Below, in pieces: positions 1 to 8,205 of a stretch of 64,000 nt of DNA. The notes below the pieces were generated by a model. The model had not been told where the DNA came from and did no database searches. It saw only the letters and a program-made list of their open reading frames with translations. The stretch comes from Microbacterium salitolerans (GTDB taxonomy: Bacteria; Actinomycetota; Actinomycetes; Actinomycetales; Microbacteriaceae), in NCBI RefSeq assembly GCF_019720895.1, contig NZ_JAHKSH010000004.1:434001-498000 (forward strand), written 5' to 3'. Both the position numbers and the translations under genes were made by a program. Positions within the stretch are counted from its first letter, which is position 1, and every line of letters starts with the position of its first letter.

Positions 1-727
1 CGGAGAGATGGAAGAACGAGTCGCCCGTCAGCACGTCCTCGCCGTGCGCGACCAGCCAGTCGTAGAGCTCGCGCTGCTGGTCCGCCGTCGGGTGCAGGTC
101 GTCCCACACGTCGGTCGCGCGCCCCGCGGGGCGCAGGCGCGTGAGCCGCAGCTGGGCCCCGTACCGATCGGCGAGCGCCTTGAACTCGTCGAGCTGCGAG
201 ATGTTCGTGCGCGTGCACACGACCGACAGCTTGAAGTTCTCCATTCCGGCCGCGCGGAGATTCTCCATCGCGCGGATCGCGATGTCGTACGAGCGCCCGC
301 CGCGGATGGCGTCGTTGACCTCCGCCGTCGCGCCGTCGAGCGAGATCTGCACGTCGACGTAGTCGTTGGCGGCGAGGCGCTCCGCCACCTCCGGGGTGAT
401 CTTGACGCCGTTCGTCGAGAACTTCACCCCCACGCTGTGGCTCGTGGCGTAGTCGAGCAGCTCCCAGAAGTCGCTCCTCACGGTGGGCTCGCCGCCGCCG
501 ATGTTGACGTAGAAGACCTGCATCCGCTCGAGTTCGTCGATGATCTCCTTGCACTCCGCAGTCGTCAGCTCGCGCGGATCCCTTCTGCCGGAGGCCGACA
601 GGCAGTGGATGCACGAGAGGTTGCACGCGTACGTGAGCTCCCACGTGAGGCAGATCGGCGCGTCGAGGCCGTGCTCGAAGTGGTCGACGAGGCGCTGCGG
701 CTTCGCCTCGGGGGGTGCGATGGTCAT
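1..727 (-). CDS. mftC: Mycofactocin radical SAM maturase MftC (3' end cut by window edge)
   Basis: MftC catalyses oxidative decarboxylation and then cyclisation of the C-terminal Val-Tyr of MftA, building the mycofactocin redox-cofactor core. The reading frame starts at ATG 727 and runs off the left edge after about 242 codons. It carries the radical SAM motif C35-NLS-C39-IH-C42, followed by a GGGEP SAM-binding motif and an N-G motif typical of strand beta-3/4. The start overlaps the mftB stop (ATGA), as expected for translational coupling in an mftABC operon. The remaining C-terminal SPASM cluster domain and mftD/E/F would lie to the left. Identification is firm because of the adjacent MftA core peptide. 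Confidence 0.95.
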   Translation of the reverse strand, partial: MTIAPPEAKPQRLVDHFEHGLDAPICLTWELTYACNLSCIHCLSASGRRDPRELTTAECKEIIDELERMQVFYVNIGGGEPTVRSDFWELLDYATSHSVGVKFSTNGVKITPEVAERLAANDYVDVQISLDGATAEVNDAIRGGRSYDIAIRAMENLRAAGMENFKLSVVCTRTNISQLDEFKALADRYGAQLRLTRLRPAGRATDVWDDLHPTADQQRELYDWLVAHGEDVLTGDSFFHLS

Positions 728-990
728 GACGTCCTCTCCTGCAGCATGTGCGATCGGCGCAGGGTCTCGAGAGCGCTGAGGTAGGCGCGTTCGCGCTCGG
801 GGGCGACCCCGACGGCGGCGAGCGCGGCGCGGGCCGACGGCGCGTCGGCGAGGCGCTCGACGATGTCGAGCAGTGTGCGGTCCTTGAGGAACGAGAGCTT
901 GCGTGTGCCGAAGTGGTACAGCAGCGCGCCGAACGGCTCAGGCCGCACCGACACCTGCGGGTCGAGGCGCCAGGCGCGATCGGGGTCCAT
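724..990 (-). CDS. mftB: Mycofactocin peptide chaperone MftB
   Basis: This 88-residue protein (MDPDRAWRLDPQVSVRPEPF...) has the length and opening typical of MftB, the RRE-type chaperone that delivers MftA to MftC. The start ATG 990-988 shares a base with the mftA stop (TGATG) and its own stop overlaps mftC, so the three genes are translationally coupled. The internal segment GALLYHFGTRKLSFLK matches the conserved part of the family. The assignment rests on this similarity plus the invariant mftA-B-C order. Confidence 0.95.
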   Translation of the reverse strand: MDPDRAWRLDPQVSVRPEPFGALLYHFGTRKLSFLKDRTLLDIVERLADAPSARAALAAVGVAPERERAYLSALETLRRSHMLQERTS

Positions 991-1088
991 CAGTAGACAC
1001 CGCACATTCCGTCGATCGAGACCTCCTCGACGAGGGCGTCGTCGGCGATGAGGTCGTCGTTCGGCTCCTGCGTGACGTCGTTGTCCAT
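990..1088 (-). CDS. mftA: Mycofactocin precursor peptide MftA (32 aa)
   Basis: A tiny gene that is easy to miss. The start ATG 1088-1086 follows a strong GGAGGAG ribosome site 7-8 bases upstream. The 32-residue product begins MDNDVTQEPN and ends in IDGMCGVY, the hallmark C-terminal core of mycofactocin precursors. The terminal Val-Tyr is the part converted to the redox-active cofactor after processing by MftC, MftE and MftD. The acidic leader (residues 1-24) is the likely MftB-binding region. Identification is essentially certain from the C-terminus and the coupling to mftB. Confidence 0.97.
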   Translation of the reverse strand: MDNDVTQEPNDDLIADDALVEEVSIDGMCGVY

Positions 1089-1158
1089 GTCGTTCTCCTC
1101 CGGTATCGACTGCGTCGGCGGTCACCTGACTGGTCGCGAGCGTATTGACACCGAGTGC

Positions 1159-1195
1159 CGGATGGAAGATCCCTTCCGCTGGCAGGAAGCATCCG
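1159..1195. promoter_or_regulatory. Nested dyads between mftA and mftR (candidate MftR operator)
   Basis: An outer inverted repeat CGGATG (1159-1164) / CATCCG (1190-1195) encloses a second one, CTTCC / GGAAG, with a further GGAAG at 1164-1168. It sits directly upstream of the mftR start in the 112-bp divergent region. A TTGACA hexamer lies at 1145-1150. TetR proteins commonly bind such dyads next to their own gene, so an autoregulatory operator is a reasonable inference. No binding evidence is available from sequence. Confidence 0.4.
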
Positions 1196-1200
1196 ACACG

Positions 1201-1827
1201 ATGGCCTCCATGCATCAGGTCATGCCGGGCGGATCACCGCCGAGATCGCGGGGACGCGCCCGCCGCGTCTCGCACGGCGAGCTCGGCACGGTCGCGCTCG
1301 AGCTGTTCGTCGAACGGGGCTTCGAGGAGACGACGATGGACGACATCGCCGACGCCGCCGGCGTCTCGCGCCGCACGCTGTTCCGCTACTTCCCGTCGAA
1401 GAACGACCTTCCGTGGGGTGACTTCGACGGGATGCTCGACCGCCTGAGATCGCACCTCGCGCGCGTGCCCGTCGACGTGCCCGTGCGCGAGGCCCTGCGC
1501 GCCGCCGTCATCGAGTTCAATTCGTTCCCGCCCGAGACGGCGCACATCCATCGCGAGCGCATGCGCCTGCTCCTGCACGTCCCGGCGCTCCGCGCGCATT
1601 CGGCACTGCGATACGCCGCATGGCAGCAGGTGGTCGCCGACTTCGTCGCGACCCGAACGCCCTACGACGCGCGGGCCCTCGTCCCGCAGGCGGTCGCCGG
1701 CGCGTGCCTCGGGGTGTGCATCGCGGCCTACGAGAGCTGGCTCGACGGCGGATCCGCATCGCTCGGCGCCGTGCTCGGCGAGGCGTTCGACGCCTTCGAC
1801 GACGTGCTCGTCGAGGCCGCGCCGTGA
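1201..1827 (+). CDS. mftR: TetR-family regulator of mycofactocin genes, MftR
   Basis: A 208-residue TetR-type repressor with an N-terminal helix-turn-helix at about residues 44-64 (MDDIADAAGVSRRTLFRYF) and an all-helical C-terminal ligand domain. Known MftR proteins sense acyl-CoAs and repress mft genes. The gene is divergent from mftA and overlaps mftG (GTGA), the usual arrangement. The reading frame stays open further upstream, but ATG 1201 is chosen because an AGGAAG site precedes it and the length then fits the family. ATG 1210 or 1222 are alternatives. Confidence 0.88.
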   Translation: MASMHQVMPGGSPPRSRGRARRVSHGELGTVALELFVERGFEETTMDDIADAAGVSRRTLFRYFPSKNDLPWGDFDGMLDRLRSHLARVPVDVPVREALRAAVIEFNSFPPETAHIHRERMRLLLHVPALRAHSALRYAAWQQVVADFVATRTPYDARALVPQAVAGACLGVCIAAYESWLDGGSASLGAVLGEAFDAFDDVLVEAAP

Positions 1828-3275
1828 TCCGCACGGTCGTCGTGGGGGCGGGCGCGGCGGGCATCCCCCTCGCCGTCCGGCTCAGCGACGACCCGCGCCG
1901 CTCGGTCGTCCTGCTCGAGGCCGGAGCAGACGGCGCGTCCGACGATGCCGGCCTGCGCGACGGATCCGCGCTGCGCGGCGCCGATCCCGCTCACGCCGCC
2001 AACTGGGCGCACCCCGCGCACCTCACGGCGAGTCGGCCCTACGCGGTCGCGCGCGGACGCGGAGTCGGAGGGTCGACGCTCATCAACGGCGGCGCCTTCA
2101 CGCTGCCGCGTGCCAGCGACCTGGCGGCCTGGGAGCGGGCGGGCGGACCCGCATGGTCGGCGGAGGCGCTCACGGCCGTGATCGACGACATCACCCGCGA
2201 CGGCCCCGTGCGCGTCGCGCCGACGCCGCAGTCGAACCCCGCATCGGCCGCGTTCCTCGCGGCGTGCGCCGAGCGCGGCTTCCCCGCCGAGCCCGACCGG
2301 AACGCCGGGCGACCGCCCGGTGCGGGCCCCGTGCCGTCGACGTTCGCGGGCGGCGAGCGCGTGAGCATCGACCGCGCGTACCTGACGCCCGAGGCGCGGC
2401 GGCGCCTCGAGGTCCGCGGCGATCAGCGCGCCCTGCGCATCGCATTCGACGGCGATCGCGCGGTGGGGGTGGAGACGGATTCCGGCGTCATCCCCGCCGA
2501 CGACGTCGTTCTGTGCGCCGGGGCGCTCGGGTCCGCCCGTCTGCTCCTCGCCTCGGGCATCGGGCCGGCCGGGCATCTCGACGAGGTCGGCGTCCCCGTC
2601 GTCGCCGATCTCCCCGTCGGGCGCGCCTTCGACGATCATCCGAGCATCGCGATCGATGTGCGCACCACGCGCCCCGTCGGGTCCGCCGACGAGCCGTTCG
2701 CTCTTCCCACCTCCCTGCGGGCCGGCGCGCTCCCCGACGGCGACCTCGAGATCCTCCTCTCCGTCAAGCCGCCCGCATATCTGCGGACGGGCGCACCCGG
2801 CGCCCTCCAGGATCCCGCGCTCCAGCTCCTCGTCACACTGCACGCGGCACGCAGCCGCGGGACGATCGCGCTCCGCTCGGCGGACCCGCGCGAGGATCCC
2901 GCGATCGACTACGGCTATCTCGCGCACGCGGAGGATCTCGGCCGCCTGCGCGCGGGCGCGCGTCTGGCCGTGGAGCTCCTGCGAGCCGACGCGTTCGCCG
3001 GACTCGTCGCCGAGGTCGACACGTCGCTGATCGCCGCTCTCGACGACGATCGCGCGCTCGACGCGTGGATCCGCGCACATCTCGGCACCGCCCTCCACAC
3101 CTGCGGATCCGCGCCGCTCGGCGCGGTCGTCGACTCCCACGGGTGCGTGCGCGGAGTGCGCGGGCTGCGCGTCGCCGACACGGCGATCCTTCCCCGCGCG
3201 CCCTCCCGTGGCCCCTATGCGGCAGCGGTCGTCGTCGGAGAGCACGTCGCCCGCCTCCTGCGCGCCGAGCCCTGA
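1824..3275 (+). CDS. mftG: Mycofactocin-associated GMC oxidoreductase MftG
   Basis: A 483-residue GMC-family flavoprotein. The N-terminus shows the FAD dinucleotide-binding motif VVVGAGAAGIPLAVRL (about residues 5-20). Further on are a GMC segment GRGVGGSTLINGG and a C-terminal HTCGSAPLGAVVD / ADTAILP region holding the active-site histidine of the family. MftG is thought to pass electrons from reduced mycofactocin to the respiratory chain. The GTG start 1824 overlaps the mftR stop. The family is clear; the mycofactocin role follows from location. Confidence 0.9.
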   Translation: MIRTVVVGAGAAGIPLAVRLSDDPRRSVVLLEAGADGASDDAGLRDGSALRGADPAHAANWAHPAHLTASRPYAVARGRGVGGSTLINGGAFTLPRASDLAAWERAGGPAWSAEALTAVIDDITRDGPVRVAPTPQSNPASAAFLAACAERGFPAEPDRNAGRPPGAGPVPSTFAGGERVSIDRAYLTPEARRRLEVRGDQRALRIAFDGDRAVGVETDSGVIPADDVVLCAGALGSARLLLASGIGPAGHLDEVGVPVVADLPVGRAFDDHPSIAIDVRTTRPVGSADEPFALPTSLRAGALPDGDLEILLSVKPPAYLRTGAPGALQDPALQLLVTLHAARSRGTIALRSADPREDPAIDYGYLAHAEDLGRLRAGARLAVELLRADAFAGLVAEVDTSLIAALDDDRALDAWIRAHLGTALHTCGSAPLGAVVDSHGCVRGVRGLRVADTAILPRAPSRGPYAAAVVVGEHVARLLRAEP

Positions 3276-3390
3276 TCACGGGAGCGGCAGGCCCGTCGCC
3301 CGCCCTCGTCGGATGCGGTTATGATCATGTCCGTCCGGCACTCGACGACGAGCACCGGTGCTTGAAAAAGGAGCACGAAGCGGCCGAGCC

Positions 3391-3428
3391 GTGAGACATA
3401 TACGGACACCCTCCGTCATACGTCTCAC
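3391..3428 (+). promoter_or_regulatory. Composite inverted repeat in the 5' leader of the ThDP-enzyme gene
   Basis: GTGAGAC (3391-3397) pairs with GTCTCAC (3422-3428). Inside it ACGGA (3402-3406) pairs with TCCGT (3412-3416) around a five-base CACCC loop, leaving only a short internal mismatch. The structure ends 13 bases before the start codon at 3442 and abuts the AAAGG ribosome site. It could be a repressor operator or an mRNA hairpin that controls translation. Sequence alone does not decide. Confidence 0.45.
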
Positions 3429-3441
3429 GAAAGGCATCACC

Positions 3442-5109
3442 ATGCCCTCTGTCGCTCAGCACGTCGCCGCCGCCCTCGCCCACCACGTCGATCACGTCTT
3501 CGGCGTCATGGGCAACGGGAACGCCTATCTGCTCGACGCCCTCCTGGGCGAGACGAGCGCCACCTACACCGCCGTGCGCCACGAGGCCGGCTCGGTCGTC
3601 GCCGCCGATGCGCACTACCGCGTCTCGCGCCGCATCGCCGCGGCGACCACGACGTACGGCGCCGGGTTCACCAATGCGCTCACGGCGCTCGCGGAGTCGT
3701 CGCTCGCGCGGATCCCCCTCGTCCTCGTCGTCGGCGACGAGCCCACGACGGGCGCGCGACCGTGGGACGTCGATCAGATCGCCCTGGCCTCGGGCGTCGG
3801 GGTGCGCACCTATACGGTCGGCCGCCTCGACGCCGTCGCGACCGTCACTCTCGCGATCGAGCACGCGCTCGAGAAGCGCCGCCCCGTCGTGCTCGCGCTC
3901 CCCTACGACGTCCCGACGCTCGATGCGGGCGACCTGCCCTCCCCGCTGCCCTCGATCCTCTCGCCCGCGACGGTCCAGCCCGACGACGCGACCCGCGCCG
4001 CGATCCAGCGCACCGCAGACCTGCTGAAGACGGCGGAGCGCCCCCTCCTGGTCGGAGGTCGCGGCGCGTGGCTGGCCGACGCCTCGGAGGCGCTCGGCGC
4101 TCTGGCCGATCGCACGGGCGCCGTGACATCGTCGTCCGCGCTCGGTCGCGGCGTCTTCCCGGAGACCCGGTACGATCTCGGCGTCACGGGCGGCTTCGGC
4201 GCCCCCGGGGCCATGGACCTCGTCCGCACCGCCGATGTCGTCGTCGTCTTCGGCGCCTCCCTCAATCAGTTCACGATGCGCTTCGGCGACCTGTTCTCGC
4301 CCGACACCCACGTCATCCAGGTCGACACGGCCGGATCCGCCACGCACCCGCGGGTCAACACCTACCTGCGCGGCGACGTGCGCGTGGTCGCCGAGCTGCT
4401 GCGCGAGACGCTCGGCGAGGGACCCGGATCCGGCTGGCGCGACCAGGTCGATGCCGCGGCCCTGCGCGAGCAGGTCGTCGAGGGCGAGTTCGCGGCCGAC
4501 GGCCTGCTGGATCCCCGCGCCGCGACCGCGCGCCTGGCCGAGCTCATCCCGGACGAGCGCGTCGTCGTGAGCGACGGCGGCCACTACATGGCGTGGCCGA
4601 ACATGTTCTGGCCCGTCGCCGATCCCGGTCGCATGGTGATGGTCGGCACGGCGTACCAGTCGATCGGGCTCGGGTTCCCGAGCGTCGCCGGCGCGGTGGC
4701 CGCCGACGCCGACTCGACGATCATCCTCGTGAGCGGCGACGGCGGCGGGCTCATGGCGCTCGCCGACCTCGAGACCGCCGTACGCACCGCGCGCGGGCGC
4801 GGCATGTGCGTCGTCTGGAACGACGGCGCCTACGGCGCCGAGGTCAATCTCTATGGCGTGTTCGGCCTCGACGAGCGACCGATGATGATCCCCGATGTCA
4901 GCTTCGCGGCGCTCGGCGAGGCGGTCGGCGCCGAAGGTCTCGTCGTCCGGGAGCTCGCCGATCTCGACCGCGTCGCGGAGTGGGCGGCGCAGCCGGTCGC
5001 CGATCGCCCGTTCCTCATGGTCGACCTGCGCATCTCGGGCCGGGTCATCGCGCCGTACCAGGAGGAGGTCATCCGCGTGAACCGGAAGACCGCCGTGTCG
5101 CACGACTGA
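3442..5109 (+). CDS. Thiamine-diphosphate-dependent enzyme of the acetolactate synthase superfamily
   Basis: A 555-residue protein with the three-domain ThDP architecture. The N-terminal PYR domain has the catalytic glutamate (RHEAG, E48). A central domain contains PLLVGGRGAW. The C-terminal PP domain has the ThDP/Mg motif GDGGG followed about 25 residues later by WNDGAYG (from about residue 431). The substrate cannot be named; acetolactate synthase, 2-oxoacid decarboxylase and benzoylformate-decarboxylase-like activities all use this fold. It is convergent with the MHS transporter and preceded by a conspicuous leader hairpin. The ATG at 3442 is preferred over in-frame upstream codons because of the AAAGG site. 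Confidence 0.85.
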   Translation: MPSVAQHVAAALAHHVDHVFGVMGNGNAYLLDALLGETSATYTAVRHEAGSVVAADAHYRVSRRIAAATTTYGAGFTNALTALAESSLARIPLVLVVGDEPTTGARPWDVDQIALASGVGVRTYTVGRLDAVATVTLAIEHALEKRRPVVLALPYDVPTLDAGDLPSPLPSILSPATVQPDDATRAAIQRTADLLKTAERPLLVGGRGAWLADASEALGALADRTGAVTSSSALGRGVFPETRYDLGVTGGFGAPGAMDLVRTADVVVVFGASLNQFTMRFGDLFSPDTHVIQVDTAGSATHPRVNTYLRGDVRVVAELLRETLGEGPGSGWRDQVDAAALREQVVEGEFAADGLLDPRAATARLAELIPDERVVVSDGGHYMAWPNMFWPVADPGRMVMVGTAYQSIGLGFPSVAGAVAADADSTIILVSGDGGGLMALADLETAVRTARGRGMCVVWNDGAYGAEVNLYGVFGLDERPMMIPDVSFAALGEAVGAEGLVVRELADLDRVAEWAAQPVADRPFLMVDLRISGRVIAPYQEEVIRVNRKTAVSHD

Positions 5110-5117
5110 CCCCGCAC

Positions 5118-5164
5118 CGCGCAGAGGCGCCGTCCCGGTCGACCCGGGACGGCGCCTCTGCGCG
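5118..5164. terminator. Bidirectional terminator between convergent genes
   Basis: A perfect 21-bp inverted repeat (arms 5118-5138 and 5144-5164, rich in GC, five-base loop) lies between the convergent ThDP-enzyme gene and the MHS transporter gene. It has no T tract, as is common for actinobacterial hairpin terminators. Confidence 0.85.
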
Positions 5165-5175
5165 GGCGCTGCTCG

Positions 5176-6549
5176 TCATCTGCCGGGCGTCTGCCACAGA
5201 TAGATGCCCGCGCGCTGCTCCTCCTCCGCCGCGGGCCGCAGGTTGATGCCGTTGCGGTTGCGCAGCAGGATCGAGGCGACGAGGCCGAGCGCCGCCATGC
5301 CGACGAGGTAGTAGCCGATGTTCGTCGCCTCGCCCGTCTCGGCGAAGATCCAAGCCGCGATCGTGGGAGAGAACGCCCCGCCGACGATGGATCCGATCGC
5401 GTAGGAGATCGAGACGCCCGAGAACCGCACGGACGACGGGAACAGCTCGGTGTACCAGGCTGACTGCGCGCCGTAGGTGAAGCCGAGCCCCACAGTGAGG
5501 ATCAGGAGCGCCGTCGTGAGGGACCCGGTCGTGCCGATGTTCACGATCGGGAACGCGACGGCCGCGCCGATGCCGAGCAGGATGTAGCCCACGATGTAGG
5601 TCGTGCGACGTCCGATGAGGTCGCTCACGAAGCCCGCGAGTGCCGTGAACACGAGCCAGCTCGCGCCCGACAGGGTGACGGCCGCGAGCACCGGGCCGCG
5701 GTCGAGCCCGAGCTCGGCCGTGCCGTAGTTCTGGATGTAGCCGCCCGTCGTCATGTAGCCGATCGCGTTGTTGCCCGCGAAGACGAGCGCGGCGAGGATC
5801 ACCAGCGGCGTGTACTGCGCGAACAGCTTCACGATGGGCGCCTTCGTCTGCTCCTTCCGCTCGGCGATCTCGGCGAAGACGGGGCTCTCCTCGACGCCGC
5901 GGCGGATCCAGTAGCCGAGCACGATCAGCACGATGCTGAAGAGGAACGGCACGCGCCATCCCCACTCGAGGAAGGCATCGCCCGGGAACAGCAGGTCCAT
6001 CAGCTGCATCATCCCGCTCGCGAGGAGGAGGCCGATCGGCACGCCGATCTGCGGCATCGCGCCGAAGATCCCGCGGCGGTTCGCGGGGGCGTGCTCGACG
6101 GCCATGAGCACGGCGCCTCCCCACTCGCCGCCGGCCGAGACGCCCTGGACGATGCGCAGAAGGATGAGCAGGATCGGCGCCCAGACGCCCGCCTGCGCGT
6201 AGGTCGGCAGGAAGCCGACGAGGGCGGTGGCCACGCCCATCAGGATCAGGGTCATGACGAGGACGGGCTTGCGCCCGATCCGGTCGCCGAAGTGACCGGC
6301 GAGGAACGCGCCGAGGGGGCGGAAGAGGAAGCTGATGCCCACCGTCGCGAACGACAGGATCGTCGCGAGCCCGTCGCCGGCCGGCGCGAAGAACAGGCGG
6401 TCGAACACGAGCCCCGCGGCCATCGCGTAGATGAAGTAGTCGTACCACTCGACCGTCGTGCCGGCGACGGTGGCGAACGCGACACGGCGGCGATCCGCCG
6501 TGCCCGAGATGGTTCCGGTGGAGGTGAGATGCGGTGATGCTGCTGACAT
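5176..6549 (-). CDS. MFS transporter, metabolite:H+ symporter (MHS) family
   Basis: A 457-residue integral membrane protein with about 12 hydrophobic segments. It shows the MHS-family signature near its start (ATVAGTTVEWYDYFIY) and the MFS loop motif GHFGDRIGRKPVL after TM2. It also has the RIVQGVSAGGEWGGA segment of proline/shikimate/aromatic-acid symporters. It is transcribed divergently from the aromatic-degradation operon across a 164-bp gap, so uptake of 4-hydroxyphenylacetate, homoprotocatechuate or a related acid is a fair inference. The substrate is not determined by sequence. Confidence 0.9.
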   Translation of the reverse strand: MSAASPHLTSTGTISGTADRRRVAFATVAGTTVEWYDYFIYAMAAGLVFDRLFFAPAGDGLATILSFATVGISFLFRPLGAFLAGHFGDRIGRKPVLVMTLILMGVATALVGFLPTYAQAGVWAPILLILLRIVQGVSAGGEWGGAVLMAVEHAPANRRGIFGAMPQIGVPIGLLLASGMMQLMDLLFPGDAFLEWGWRVPFLFSIVLIVLGYWIRRGVEESPVFAEIAERKEQTKAPIVKLFAQYTPLVILAALVFAGNNAIGYMTTGGYIQNYGTAELGLDRGPVLAAVTLSGASWLVFTALAGFVSDLIGRRTTYIVGYILLGIGAAVAFPIVNIGTTGSLTTALLILTVGLGFTYGAQSAWYTELFPSSVRFSGVSISYAIGSIVGGAFSPTIAAWIFAETGEATNIGYYLVGMAALGLVASILLRNRNGINLRPAAEEEQRAGIYLWQTPGR

Positions 6550-6646
6550 CGATCACTCCTTTGTAGAGGATGTCGGTGGTGCGGCCCGGCCGGAGCCGAC
6601 CGCGAGCGGGCGTGGGCGTCGCGTGGTGTCGACGCCGGATGCCCTC

Positions 6647-6686
6647 TTGTGGGGTGCGGACCGATGATATACGATTTCGAATACGA
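6647..6686 (+). promoter_or_regulatory. Predicted promoter with repeated ATACGA elements
   Basis: TTGTGG (6647-6652) and TACGAT (6670-6675) are separated by 17 bases and form a plausible sigma70-type promoter for the operon beginning at 6714. A direct repeat ATACGA occurs at 6669-6674 and 6681-6686, covering the -10 element with a 12-bp period. This is a candidate site for the GntR regulator encoded in the same operon. Confidence 0.4.
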
Positions 6687-6713
6687 CCTGAGACATGAAA
6701 GGCAAGGGCGCCC

Positions 6714-8201
6714 ATGACCACCGAGTCCGACCCGCGCTTCTCCGCGCTCCCGCTCGCTCCCGGCAAGATCATCGCGGTGCACCTCAGCTACGAGTCCCGC
6801 GCCGCCCAGCGCGGCCGCCGCCCCGCGCACCCCTCGTACTTCCTCAAGCCCGCGAGCTCCCTCGCCGCCTCCGGCTCCGAGGTCGCACGCCCCGCGGGCA
6901 CCGAGCTGCTCGCCTTCGAGGGCGAGGTCGCGCTCGTCATCGGCACCGCCGGGAGCCGCATCTCGCAGGACGATGCCTGGCGCCACGTCGGCTGGGTCAC
7001 CGCCGCGAACGACTGGGGTCTCTACGACCTCCGCGCGAACGACAAGGGATCGAACGTGCGCAACAAGGGCCGCGACGGCTACACGCCCATCGGGCCGGGC
7101 GTCATCGACGCCCGCGCCGTCTCCCCCGACGCGCTCCGGGTGCGCACGTGGCGAAACGGCGACCTCGTGCAGGACGACACGACGGCCGACGACCACATGA
7201 TCTTCCCGTTCGCGCAGCTCATCGCCGACCTCTCGCAGCACCTCACGCTCGAGCCGGGCGACATCATCGTCACGGGAACCCCCGCCGGCTCGTCGGTCGC
7301 CGTCCCCGGCGACACCGTCGAGGTCGAGGTCGACGCGCCGACCGCCGAGGGCGCGCCCACGACGGGGCGCCTCGTCTCGACCGTCGTCGAAGGCGCGGGC
7401 GACTTCGACCCCGCGATCGGCTCCCTGCCGAGCGTGAACGACCTCCAGCGCGAGGAGGCATGGGGGTCGCGCGCGGCGGCGGGCCTCCCCGCAGAGGGCG
7501 CCCCCGGCCTGGATCCGGCGCTCCGCGAGAAGCTCGAGAGGTGCCCCGTCGCGGGACTGTCTCAGCAGCTCCGCCGGCGCGGCATCCGCAGCTGCTTCAT
7601 CGACGGCGTCCAGCCGCTCGCCCCGGGCCAGAAGCTCGTCGGCGTCGCGCGGACGCTGCGCTTCATCCCGCTCCGCGAAGATCTCTTCGCCAGCCACGGC
7701 GGCGGCTACAACGCTCAGAAGCGCTGCTTCGACTCCGTCCGCGAGGGCGAGGTCATCGTGATCGAAGCCCGCGGCGAGCGCCGTTCGGGCACGCTCGGCG
7801 ACATCCTCGCACTGCGCGCCCAGGCCCGCGGCGCCGCCGGCATCGTCACCGACGGCGGCGTGCGCGACTCCGACCTCGTCGCCTCGTTCGGCCTGCCCGT
7901 CTTCGCGCAGGGCGGCCACCCCGCCGTGCTCGGACGACTGCATGTCCCGTGGGACAGCGACGTCACGATCGCCTGCGGCGGCGCCGCCGTGCAGCCGGGC
8001 GACATCATCGTCGGAGACGACGACGGCGTCATCGTGATCCCGCCCGCCCTCGCCGAGGAGGCGGTGGACGACGCCCTCGCGCAGGAGGACGAGGACGAGT
8101 GGATCGGCGAGCAGGTCAGGAACGGGGCACCGGTCGACGGGCTGTTCCCCATGAATGCCGAGTGGCGCGCCCGATACGTCGCCGAGACCGGCGGCAGCTG
8201 A
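6714..8201 (+). CDS. FAH-family / RraA-like fusion protein, homoprotocatechuate pathway isomerase-decarboxylase
   Basis: A 495-residue two-domain protein. Residues about 15-245 form a fumarylacetoacetate-hydrolase domain with the metal ligands E69, E71 (AFEGEVALVIG) and D100 (AANDWGLYD). Residues about 270-455 form an RraA / 4-hydroxy-4-methyl-2-oxoglutarate aldolase-like domain with the GGVRD motif (R384, D385). FAH proteins of this pathway (HpaG type) decarboxylate and isomerise the tricarboxylate after ring cleavage. RraA-like enzymes can decarboxylate beta-keto acids. As first gene of the hpa operon it probably supplies the HpaG step, perhaps with an added activity. E. coli HpaG has two FAH domains instead, so this fusion is unlike the textbook enzyme. 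Confidence 0.85.
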   Translation: MTTESDPRFSALPLAPGKIIAVHLSYESRAAQRGRRPAHPSYFLKPASSLAASGSEVARPAGTELLAFEGEVALVIGTAGSRISQDDAWRHVGWVTAANDWGLYDLRANDKGSNVRNKGRDGYTPIGPGVIDARAVSPDALRVRTWRNGDLVQDDTTADDHMIFPFAQLIADLSQHLTLEPGDIIVTGTPAGSSVAVPGDTVEVEVDAPTAEGAPTTGRLVSTVVEGAGDFDPAIGSLPSVNDLQREEAWGSRAAAGLPAEGAPGLDPALREKLERCPVAGLSQQLRRRGIRSCFIDGVQPLAPGQKLVGVARTLRFIPLREDLFASHGGGYNAQKRCFDSVREGEVIVIEARGERRSGTLGDILALRAQARGAAGIVTDGGVRDSDLVASFGLPVFAQGGHPAVLGRLHVPWDSDVTIACGGAAVQPGDIIVGDDDGVIVIPPALAEEAVDDALAQEDEDEWIGEQVRNGAPVDGLFPMNAEWRARYVAETGGS

Positions 8202-8205
8202 CGTC

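Noticed and set aside
1728-3245. Very long open frame opposite mftG
   Set aside because: Shadow of a high-GC gene: low-complexity Arg/Gly/Asp/Ala composition, no domain, and no ribosome site. The same holds for many other long frames opposite real genes.
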